A stretch of DNA of 64,000 bases from Flaveria trinervia. Lineage: Eukaryota > Streptophyta > Magnoliopsida > Asterales > Asteraceae. The notes beneath the pieces are model-generated. The model had not been told where the DNA came from. It worked only from the letters and a program-made list of their open reading frames with translations, and ran no database searches. The translations under genes were made by a program, and so were the position numbers. The DNA is taken from positions 45,194,126-45,258,125 of the forward strand of contig CM046443.1 of NCBI GenBank assembly GCA_025506515.1, given 5' to 3'. Shown one piece after another: positions 1-9,453 of the stretch (position 1 is the first letter of the stretch; every line of letters starts with the position of its first letter).

Positions 1-2520
1 TACTTTAGACATCATGATAGCCAAAATTGAAGCTTTAGAACTTGATGAAAGAAGCAGAAATCTTGGTGGACCAAGAGTGATTGAGGCTTACAAATTTCCA
101 TTAGAATCTCATTCTGTGGAAAATGCCTTCATCACTAAGGAAGATGATTTTATCTCATCAAGAGATCAAATGAACAACACTGGGTTCATTGCAACTCCAC
201 CAATCAATCATCCTTCAACCTCATCTTAAACACCTAGAGTCAATGTTGCTCCTCAAACTACTCCTAAAGACTCAAGATCAAAAGAACAAAAGGCAACTTA
301 CAATGCCTTTGTTGCAAGCTTTGAAGCCTACTTAGGGGGAAGACTCATTTCTGCTCATCTAATTCAAGAAGATCCGAAGGAGATGGATCCAGATGATGTG
401 GAAGAAATGGAGCTACAATGGCAAATGGCCATGGTTGCAATGAGAGGTAAGAAATTCTTCAGAAAGGAAGAAAGCTGAGCCTGAATGAAAATACAAAACT
501 TGGATATGATAAATCCAAGGTGAAATGCTTCAACTATGGCATGGCTGGCCACTTCTCAAGAGAGTGCAATGCCCCCAAGAGAAACAACTATCAAAGGAAC
601 TCTCCAAACCAATCATCCTCACAGCCTAACTCAAGCTTTCACTCAAACAACCAATAGCGGCAGTATCATCAACACCAATCATATCAGAATCCACCCCAAC
701 TAACAAATCAAGCTCATGGAAGCAATCAGTCTTCTACAAGTGCCCTAGTGATAAAGCAAGATGGGGTATGTGACTGGAGTGTGTATGCAGAGGAAGTCAA
801 GCCTCAATTTCAAAATCATGCTCTTATGGCTCACATCAACGATGGACCATCTCCAATGCCTACTGAGGTAAAATCTAACCTTTGTAGTGAAAATTGCATT
901 AAAGAATTGCAAGGTTATAGGGAGCAACCATAAATTGGCTGATAAAGTCAAAGAAGAAAAGGTAAAGTTAGAGATGTTGAAGAGAGAAATAAAAAAATTT
1001 GAAATCAAAATTAAATCTCTCATCTCTGACTTAGAAAAACTACATGGTGAGAAGTACACTCTTGCAGCTGAGAATGAGCTACTTACTGAAAAGCTAGCTC
1101 AATCTAAGGCTCAACAATCTATTACTAAAGAGAAACTTGAAAAGTTTCAAATGTCTTCAGTCAAGCTGCAAGAGATGCTTGATTCTCAAAAGGATCCAAA
1201 GGACATGTCAGGGATTGAGTATAATTCATGTCCTCTACCATACAATGACAACTACACTGTCATGCCTGAATCTGTCTCACTCACTGAAGCAATTGAAACT
1301 AAAACTATGGAACCTAATCTGTAGTAAACAGCGACCAATCCTTAAAACAAATCTGATGTTTATATTGAAACAAATGAGGATAAAATCAAGTTAGGTCACC
1401 TAATCAAAATCAAAGAGTGTTCTGACAAGACAGTGAATGTCATGAAACCATCAAGCCCTATAAAGGCAATTCTCCCTTTTATAAAATTCATACCATCTGT
1501 TTTACAAGGTAAAAAAAATATGTGAAGATAGTGAAACCCACTACTGAGAGTAGTTCTGATAATGAGATTATATCTCCACAAAATTCAAGCAAATCAGAAA
1601 AGGTTTCACTGCAAAAGAAACAAACATTAACTTTGAGTTCAACACATAAAACATCATCAGACCCTAGTCTTCAAGATTAAGGCAGGGAGTTGGTTTGATA
1701 TCTGCAACAAGGAACATGTTGACTAGCTTGAGAAAGAAGTAAGAAATAGGTTGAAGAAACAGAAACAGCCCAGACAATTAAACAAAGGTAGTGTTGTGAA
1801 GCAAACTACTAAAATGGCTAATTCTGATTCATCACCTAAAAAAGAAAGTGACTCATCAAAAGAAAATATCAGTTGAGTCACACAAAGAAAAATCTGATTC
1901 AAGAAACAAAGAAATGTATTGTGACATTTGTGAAATGTTCATTCACAAGACAGATAAATGCTTCTTTAATCAATATTTCTCCATTTGTGATATGAACAAT
2001 CACTCCACCAAAACTGCTACTTTAACAAGTATTGTTCAATCTGTGACATGAACAACCATAATACCTCTGATTGTTACTTCAATCAGAAGGGTTTGAGAAT
2101 TCCCCAACACAAGCCTATCTCAAAAACATCCACTATGATGCATTCTGTCAGACCTCATTTTCATAATACTCAATCTAGGACACCTAGATCAACAAATGGC
2201 AGGAATAATTTGAAGGAATTGAGGAAGGGTCAAAGAAATCATCTCACAATGAAACACAAACTTGACCTTCCAAAACAAAAACCTACTTTTGATAATGAAA
2301 AACGGGCTAAATTTCTACAAAGAAATAGAGACCAACGAATTAATTACTCCTCTGAATCCTCAGTAGATGTTGATGAGATGACTCACCCATTCATCACCAA
2401 AAATCTCCCAGGACACCTCCAACTAAACCACAATTTAAAAGGAAATACCAGGATTTCACCATCATGAATAAGAATGGGAAACCCAAGACCATCATGGCTT
2501 GGGTTCCTTATTCTAATTAG
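1..2520 (+). pseudogene. gag: gag of E1, 3' part, decayed
   Basis: Gag forms the virus-like particle and binds RNA. The readable fragment at 14-229 aligns by eye with E2 gag (25755-25471; shared words LDLLIAKI/MIAKIEALELDE, ENAF). A CCHC knuckle lies near 520-570 (CFNYGMAGHFSREC), with its second Cys replaced by Tyr. An acidic, coiled-coil-rich stretch follows (887-1324), then a run of three smaller CCHC units (about 1918-2092) and a basic tail. Gag ends with AWVPYSN and a TAG stop at 2518-2520, directly followed by a T-rich tract and TTGCAG. Stops and frame changes occur at about 229, 475, 655, 930, 1325 and 1680 and elsewhere. The true start codon is outside the window. Confidence 0.8.
1918..2092 (+). 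repeat. Three tandem CCHC knuckle units in E1 gag
   Basis: Three consecutive units of about 19 codons (57 bp) encode CX2CX4HX4C knuckles. Unit 1 reads YCDICEMFIHKTDKCFFNQ. Unit 2 has lost its first Cys and is broken by a one-base frame change after the His. Unit 3 reads CSICDMNNHNTSDCYFNQ. The same triple array is intact in E2 (23263-23433). The units sit some 450 codons after the main gag knuckle. Confidence 0.75.
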
Positions 2521-2536
2521 TTCTTTTTGCTTGCAG

Positions 2537-3698
2537 GTTCATCCACACAGGTCTAATAGCCTATGTTACGTAGACAGTGGATGCTCTCGACACATGACTA
2601 GAGATCGTTCCATCCTTCATGACTTCAAGAACATACAAGGAACTACTATGGCATTTGGTTGAGATTCAGAAGGTGGTAGAATTACAAGAGAAGGATCTAT
2701 GACAAACGGGATACTGACCTTTGATAGAGTGAACTACTATGAACAACTGAATTAATCTGCTAAGCATGTCTCGGATCTGTGACAAGAAATATTCCACTCA
2801 ATTTACAGACACTCATTGCTACATTCTGAAACCTATTTCAGATCTCTGAAGAATGGGTCATCTTAAAGACACCGAGGAAGATAATACATATGTCTTAAAC
2901 CTGTGTTATGCATCACCTATAGAAGAAACATGTCTTTTGTCTAAAGCATCATTTGATGAGTCACAGCTTTGGCATACACGGTTGGGGCACACCAACTTTA
3001 AAAATATGAACAAGTTAGTTAAAGGAATCCATGTCATTGGTCTTCCTCAAAAAGAATTCAATTTTATTGATTAATGTTCAGCGTGCCTCAAAGGAAATAA
3101 AACACAAATCATCTCACAAAACCAAACTTGTGAACACTAACAATACTCTATGGAAGCTACTTCACATGGATCTATTTGGACCAACTCATGTAATGAGTAT
3201 GGGAAAGAAACAATATTGTTTAGTGATCCTTGATGACTTTTCACGATTCACATGGGTGTTCTTCCTACTTCATAAAAATGAGGCATCCCAAATCATACAA
3301 GAATTTATCACTAAAACTGAAAATCAACTTGATCTTAAGGTCAAAATTATAAGAAGTGATAATGGTATTGAGTTCAAAAATGAAAGTATGAGTTCCTTTC
3401 GTACAACCAAAGGCATTGCTCATCAATTCAGTGTAGCTAGAACTCCTCAACAAAATGGGGTAGCTGAAAGGTGAAATTAAACAATGATTGAAGCAGCAAG
3501 AACAATGCTAGCCGATGCTAAACTGCCAATGACCTTCTGGGCTGAAGCAGTTAACACATCATGCTTTGTAAAAAATCGAATTCTGATTGTTAAGAAAGTA
3601 ACATGACACCTTATGAATTTCTCTTTCATAGGAAACCATTTATTGGATTCCTCAAATCATTTGGTTGTCCTGTCTCAATATTAAACACTTGAGACCAT
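2537..3698 (+). pseudogene. pol: E1 protease and integrase, broken
   Basis: The aspartic protease is marked by YVDSGCSRHMT (about 2566-2600), the Copia active-site D-S-G. The integrase zinc-binding segment follows, with LWHTRLGHTNFKNMNK (about 2968-3015) supplying the two His; the paired Cys lie near 3076-3090. The catalytic core shows HMDLFGP (first Asp, about 3163), SDNGIEFKNE (second Asp, about 3355) and the PQQNGVAER stretch with the catalytic Glu (about 3445-3474). Integrase joins the cDNA to the chromosome. Breaks are at 2662 (TGA after AFG), 2830-2850, 3075 (stop in INV/QRAS), 3474 (TGA) and about 3600. Parts are therefore in different frames. Confidence 0.85.
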
Positions 3699-5195
3699 TT
3701 GGGAAAATTTTCATCCAAGTCTGATGAAGGATTCTTTGTAGGTTATTCTTCTATTTCAAAGGACTATAGAGTGTTCAATCCTAGATTGAACAGTATTGAT
3801 GAATCTACAAATGTTCAATTCAAGGAACATTTTTTTCCTAAATCTACAAATGGTCCTGACTGGTTGTTTGATATTGACATGTTTACAAAATCATTTGACC
3901 AATTTCACTTGTCTAATGCAGGAAATATATATTCAAGTGATACTTCATCAGCTGTAGAAAGAAGAGATAATTATCCAATGATTCCACCTACATTTGATGA
4001 ACACATGAATGAAGATGTTCCTCTTCAAGCTGATCCCATCAGACAACTGTCACAAAACCTTAGTGTTTCTTCTGAAGAAGGTCCCATCCTGGTACCATCT
4101 CACTCAGATGACTTGTCAAATGAGATCAGAAATCAAAAACAGGCTTCTCCTCCAGTTGAAACACAAGGAACATCAAATAATGCAAGCAATCTCAGTGATG
4201 CTGAAGATATAATAGTAACTGAAACAGAAGTTGACAATCTTCATAATTCAACAACAGTACTAGATGAAAGTGCCTCTGACCATAATGAACTGAATGTCTC
4301 CAATCTTGATGTAACTATTGCAGGTGACACCATTCCAACCACAAGAATACACAAGAATCATCCAGTTGAAACCATTATTGGTGATCTTAATGAGAGGGTG
4401 ACAAGAAGCAAGTCCAGCATTGCAAACATCTGTTTGTTCTCATGCTTTCTATGTCAAACAGTACCCAAAAACATCAAAGAGGCTCTTCAAGACAATAGCT
4501 GGATTGAAGCAATGCAGGAAGAATTGCTCCAATTCAAGAAGCAAGAAGTATGGCAACTAGTAGATCTTCCCGAAGGACAATACCCTATCTGTACCAGATG
4601 GATATACAGGAACAAGACTGATGATAGAGGGATCATCATCAGAAACAAAGCAAGTCTAGTGGCACAGGGATACACTCAAGAAGAAGGAATCGACTACGAC
4701 GAAGTGTTTGCACCTGTTGCCAGACTAGAAGCAATCAGAATCTTTATTTCATATGGAAAGATTGCTGAGGAGGTCTATGTGAGTCAACCACCTGGCTTTG
4801 AAGATCCAGATTTCTGTCATAGAGTTTACAAGCTTGACAAAGCTCTGTATGGTCTTCATCAAGCACCAAGAAAGTGGTATGAGACTCTATCATCCTTTCT
4901 TCTTAAACATGGGTATGAAAGAGGAAAGATTGATCATACTCTCTTCAGAAGAAAAAGAGGAAAAGATATGCTGTTAGTTCAGATCTACGTGGATGACATT
5001 ATATTTGGCTCGACAAACAAGCAACTCTGCAAAGAATTTGAAGACCTTATGTACTCAAAGTTCCAAATGAGTGCTATGGGGGAACTCACCTTCTTTCTAG
5101 GGGTGCAAGTCCAACAGACAGCGGATGGAATCTTCATCAATCAATCAAAATATGTAGAAACCATGTTGAAGAAATTTCACTTTGCTGACTGTTAG
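3699..5195 (+). pseudogene. pol: E1 integrase tail and reverse transcriptase
   Basis: This is the longest open pol segment (498 codons). Residues 1-60 carry the integrase C-terminal GKF..KSDEGFFVGYS box. Residues 60-245 are a variable acidic linker ending in RIHKNHPVETIIGDLNERVTRSK, the usual entry to Copia RT. RT begins with EALQDNSWIEAMQEELLQFK and continues through WIYRNKTDDRGIIIRNKASLVAQG, QPPGFEDP, KALYGLHQAPRKWYETL and the catalytic QIYVDDIIFGS (YVDD, about 4981-5010), then GELTFFLGVQV. The segment before 'YVSQPPGF' (about 4755) is shorter than in relatives: the MDVKSAFLYG box seen in E3 is missing, a deletion that removes a conserved RT motif. The segment ends at a TAG (5193-5195) where relatives have Gln. 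Confidence 0.88.
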
Positions 5196-5830
5196 TCTAT
5201 TAGAACTCCTGTGGATACTCAAGTGAAGATTGGACCTAACCCTGAAGGCAAATCAGTGGATCAGACTCACTATCAATCAATGATCAGTTCACTTATGTAT
5301 CTAACAGCCAGTAGGCCTGACATTATGTTTGGTGTTTATGTGTGTGCCAAATATCAAGCTGATCCAAAAGAATCACATGTGAACGCAGTCAAGAGGATAT
5401 TGAGATATCTAAAGGGCAAACCAGCTCTTGGGTTATGGTATCCAAAGGAAGGAGAATTTAATCTCTATGCCTACACAGACAGTGATTATGGAGGATGCAA
5501 CTTCAACAGAAAATCCACCTCTGGCGGTTGTCAATTTCTTGGTCCCAGACTAGTATCCTGGCAATGCAAGAAGCAGACAAATGTATCTGTGTCCATAGCA
5601 GAAGCTGAGTATATTGCTGCATCAGCATGTTGCTCTCAAGTACTCTGGATTCAAATCCAGATGCTTGATTATGGTTTTAACTTCTTGCACACACCAATTT
5701 TTATTGACAACACAACAGCTGTTTTTATAACTAATAATCCAGTTCAGCACTCAAAACAAAACATATTAAGATTAGATATCACTTTTTGAGAGACTGTGCT
5801 AAAAAGGTTTAATCAAATTGATTCAAGTAT

Positions 5831-6814
5831 GTTGGACCAAAAGAACCAATGAGCCAAGATCAGAAAACCTCTAAGTCCCACATGGTATCACAACAACTGC
5901 TGAAATCTTCATCAGCAGTTTGACAAGTGCTGAAGACTTCAACAGCTGAAGATCAAGTGCTGAAGACTTCAACAGCTGAAGAACTAAAGTGCTAAAGTAC
6001 AACAGCTGAAGAACACAAGTACTGAAGCTGAACAGCTGAAGAACGCAAGTACTGAAGCTGAACAGCTGAAGAACACAAGTACTGAAGCTGAAAGACCAAA
6101 GTACTGAAGTGCAACAGCTGAAGAGTTTACAAGTGCTGAAGATCAACAACTGATGTACAAAGTCTGAAGACAAAGACTGAAGACATCAGCTGATGATATC
6201 TACTGAAGTCATCAGCTGATGAAACATCTGAAGGTCAAAGTCTGAAGATCAAGTACTGAAGCCTCAGTAGTTTGTCACAACTGCTGAAGAGTACTTCTTC
6301 AGTAGTTGTGATATCAGTAGTTTTATATTTCTAGTTTCGGTAGTTTTATGTTCAGTAGTTTTATGTTTCAGTAGTTTTATGTTTCAGTAGTTTTGTAAAA
6401 CGACTGAAGAGCTTGTTCTTCAGTCGTTGTAGTTTCAGTAGTTTCTAATCAGTAGTTTTATATTCTGTACTTAACACTCTGATATGTTCTCAGTAGTTGT
6501 GAACATTTCAGTAGTTTGTTAAGATTTAGTTATTTTTGTAATAGATCTGCCAGTTGTCACTTTCCGTGATAACAGCAGTGATTGTTGCACTCTATATAAG
6601 GAGTGACAACCTATTGTAATAAAGTGAATGATTTGATCAGAAATATTCCATATCTATAAACATTCCTTGAATCAGAAATATATTCACTCACTATAACCGT
6701 ATGTGCTCTTAATGCATACAAGTATCGATTTCTTGCTACAATTTGTCTAATTCCTGTTCTTATTCCGCTGCTTTGAACTCTAATACATCAAACTTGTGAT
6801 CGCTGATCCTGACA
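5831..6814 (+). mobile_element. Solo LTR of the E3/A Copia family, inserted in E1 pol
   Basis: It starts TGTTGGACCAAAAGAACC and ends GATCCTGACA. The same start is found, reversed, in the LTRs at 35302-36041 and 39636-40385. It is flanked on both sides by AAGTA (5826-5830 and 6815-6819), a perfect 5-bp target duplication typical of Copia. No internal retroviral sequence lies between, so this is a solo LTR left by LTR-LTR recombination. It is 984 bp, longer than its relatives (about 740-750 bp). The extra length is in the CTGAAG-rich stretch (5885-6290) and the CAGTAGTTTTATGTTT run (6300-6530). A TATA-like CTATATAAGG is at about 6592-6601. Confidence 0.93.
5885..6530 (+). repeat. CTGAAG / CAGTAGTT repeat array in the solo LTR
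   Basis: The first half has dozens of degenerate units around AACAGCTGAAGA and AAGTACTGAAG. The second half has CAGTAGTTTTATGTTT units. CTTCAG..CTGAAG inverted pairs form small hairpins (for example around 6290 and 6405-6430). The same words fill the A and E3 LTRs and the E3 internal array at 43380-43930. Confidence 0.9.
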
Positions 6815-6918
6815 AAGTACCAACTGAAAATCAATTAGCTGATTTGTTTACCAAGGCATTTGAACCTAGTAGGTTTGAATTCCTGGTTCAGTCAATTGGC
6901 ATGATTAACCTTGAGTAA

Positions 6919-8214
6919 AAACTATGAAAAACATCAAAAACAATTAAAAACATTAGAAAACCACAATAAGAAATCAAGTTTGATGAGGAAAAGAATTCTG
7001 TGGGAAATTATATAATTACAGTCGTTATATCATTCACTGTGCTTAATTTCAAAATGTGAAATACTGAAATGACTTACCAGATATGTTGGTAGGCTCAACT
7101 TGGAAGAAAAGATACATGCAGTGATGAATTAAAGACTTATTCAATTGCGAAACACTCATCACAAAGTACAGGTATGTATTGGCTTATCTGAATGCATGTG
7201 TGTGTAGTAGCCTAAACACACCGGGTAATGATACTTTATGAATCTCTTTCACCACATCATGTTCCATCTTTGTTTTGCTGCGCAAAGACCTGATGAAACT
7301 TGCACATAGTGCAGATGTTATGCTCCAAAAGATTCCCAATATGGAACACATCCAAAATTGGATGAATCAACAAAATTAATACATTCCAAGTGAATGAACA
7401 AAAGAATCCTATCATGGATCACCTTCCAAAGTGAAGTGAAAAGAATCCCAATATGGATCATCATGAAAAAGGATCAAAGTAAAAGAATCTCGATGAGGAT
7501 CAGTGAAAATGAGATTTCATAACTTAAGTGACCTGGTAAGAAAAGCTGTGAAAAAGTTCTACCATGCATTGAATAAGGAGGGTTGATCATTCCATGCTTA
7601 TGTGTGTGAGATACACATTGAATAATTAAATCAACCAAAACATGATAAAAGTCATTTTCATCAAAATATCAACCAGGTATGAGTTTAAGAGGACAAACAT
7701 ACCTTCAATCTTCAAGTTCATGATCATGTCCATTTAATCATAAAGGATGCACAAGTGTAATATAAGACTGATATGATCCCAACAAAGAGATAATTCTCTT
7801 CATTATTAATAATCAAAATAATATTCAAATGGTTTTAAATCTTTAAAGTTTCTATCCAAATGTCGATATAAACTTTAGGGGGAGCAATTTAAAATTTTTG
7901 AGAAAGTTCAAATTTTTTATTATTAACTTAACTTTGAAAACAAAACAAAAAGAATTTTGGTTGGTGTTGTTGCAAAAAGTCATACCATTATATCAAAACT
8001 TATGCAGATTCTTAGAAGCATGATAAGTCCAAGATCTATCAAAATTGGGAAACTTGTATCACTTGTGACATACAAGTCAATCCAAGCAATAATTGACAAC
8101 TTCAATAGTCAACTTCATAAGAAAAATCAATCAAGGACAAATCATCATAAGATGAATAATCAATTCAATCACATTAACTTTTGATTTAGTTCAAAAGTTA
8201 ATCCAGGTAAGTGC
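6919..8214 (+). other. E1 non-coding segment after pol
   Basis: About 1.3 kb with no supported coding region. It has scattered AAAAGAATCCCAATATGGATC-like words (7320-7510) that look like weak repeats. It contains the internal purine tract at 7874-7884. The corresponding E2 segment (18284-19378) has a similar length and also a purine tract, so the stretch is a conserved part of the element. Confidence 0.6.
7874..7884 (+). promoter_or_regulatory. Internal polypurine tract of E1
   Basis: The sequence is TTTAGGGGGAG. It matches in form the tract before the A/E3 3' LTRs (GGGGGAGTT) but is followed by AT-rich DNA, not by an LTR start. Extra PPT copies are a known trait of Sireviruses. E2 has one at the same relative place. 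Confidence 0.6.
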
Positions 8215-8830
8215 ATTGGTTAATGCGGGTGAAGGTAACCCATGCATGTAACTAATGTGGGTAACAGTATATTTTCAAGTGCAACTAATGCGGACAATGA
8301 TTTTACTCTACCGCATTAGTGTGTTAAGTAAATGTGGATTTTACTCTACCGCATTTGCTACAGCAGTCAAATGTGGATGAACATCTCTCTCGCAGTTGCT
8401 ACAGTGCAATGCTGACCAAGTGTTAACCGCATTTGGTGTAGTCGCACAAATGCTGATTGACTTTGTTCTATCACATTTGCTACAGTGTACAAATACGGAT
8501 AGGATGAAACAAGTAACAACACTACCGCATTTGCTACAATGTGTTAATGATAATGAACAAAATCACAAGCTATTTTTCCGCATTTACTACAAAATGCGGA
8601 TAGCCAATATTCTCAAATTTAACTTTCGTGTTTGCAACAGTAATCAAATGCGGATAGAATAAATCAAAAGTAACAAATCTTCCACATTTACAATAGTGAC
8701 CAAATGCGGATGGTCAAAGTCCAAAGTTTGTCTTCCGTATTTGCTACAGTTGACAAATGCGGATGACCAAAAGTCCAAAAAATTTACCCTTCCGCATTTG
8801 CTACAGTGGTGACCGCATTTGCTCTTAAAC
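8215..8830 (+). repeat. Hairpin array before the E1 accessory ORF
   Basis: Roughly nine to ten degenerate units of 30-35 bp are spaced about 65 bp apart. Each has left arm CATCCGCATTTG or CTTCCGCATTTG, loop CTACAGTG and right arm CAAATGCGGATG. Good examples lie near 8575-8600, 8690-8715, 8733-8765 and 8795-8815. Some arms show CG to TG or CA changes (ATGTGGA, CACATTTG), as expected of methylated CpG. The 3' LTR of the same element (13625-13910) is filled with units having the same arms. Confidence 0.88.
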
Positions 8831-8860
8831 TTGTAAAATCTTTTAAAAGCCATTATTTGA

Positions 8861-8870
8861 CTATTTAAAG
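8861..8870 (+). promoter_or_regulatory. TATA-like box of putative internal E1 promoter
   Basis: CTATTTAAAG lies just after the hairpin array and about 590 bp before the accessory ATG (9454). The position after the array mirrors that of TATA in the LTR (GCCTATAAATATAATAG near 13993). No transcript data; inferred from layout. Confidence 0.5.
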
Positions 8871-9048
8871 GAATTTAAACGGGTCATTTAATACTTTTCA
8901 AATTTGAGAGACTTTATAGTGAGACGAGCGCAATCGCACAGTACACCATCTTCGATCATCTTCATCATAAATAATCAAAGATTTCATGTGATTCTACTCA
9001 ATCGGATCTTGTCATCGATTCTGAAACCATATTTGTATCAGAAACAAG

Positions 9049-9448
9049 GTGAAATTTCCATGAAAATTTTAATGAAGATCTAAATTTCAGACGGGTAAAC
9101 CTAAATCAATCAATGAACCAACTGATAATGAAGAACACAAAAACATGTCTTATTGATGTAACATAATACACCTTGTCAACTTCAATGAGCATGCAAACCA
9201 ACAGTAACTCTTCTCATCATGAAAACCATGACATTCATGTTTATTGTAAGAACAGAGCATGATGAAAAATAAAAAATGTTTATCAAATCAATGAAACAAC
9301 TTCTCATTAATGGTTTAAACATAGAAACTGTGATTGTTGAATAACAAACTCACCATTTGCTATGACAACAATACAACAGAAATGACAAGTATTCATCCTT
9401 GACCATTTAAATTCAAACTGATAACTGACACACGTGTCTCTTGTGCAG
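9049..9448 (+). other. Possible leader intron before E1 accessory ORF
   Basis: A donor-like AACAAG/GTGAAA at 9049 and an acceptor-like CTCTTGTGCAG ending at 9448 frame a 400-bp AT-rich stretch, five bases before the accessory ATG. E2 has a similar arrangement with a strong donor. Only splice-site resemblance supports it. Confidence 0.4.
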
Positions 9449-9453
9449 ATTAT

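Larger units (their letters stand above)
5196..6918 (+). pseudogene. pol: E1 RNase H, split by a solo LTR
   Basis: RNase H removes the RNA template during cDNA synthesis. Landmarks are YLTASRPDIMFGV (about 5297), AYTDSDYGGC (about 5470-5500), KSTSGGCQFLGPRLVSWQ, SIAEAEYIAASACC and DNTTAVF. Near 5760-5790 a small frame change removes the usual TKHIEIR reading. Coding similarity runs to 5830 (…LIKLIQV), stops at the solo LTR 5831-6814, and resumes at 6820 with PTENQLADLFTKAFE, ending INLE and TAA at 6916-6918. Leaving out the LTR and one copy of AAGTA, the two halves meet in the same reading frame, which shows the insertion is later than the coding sequence. Confidence 0.85.

Noticed and set aside
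5871..6173. Repetitive 100-codon minus-strand open frame
   Set aside because: It comes from reading the CTGAAG array of the solo LTR; no start context or homologue.
8215..8830. CRISPR-like array of regularly spaced palindromes
   Set aside because: Units are degenerate, spacers are themselves similar and AT-rich, there are no cas genes, and the context is a plant retrotransposon.
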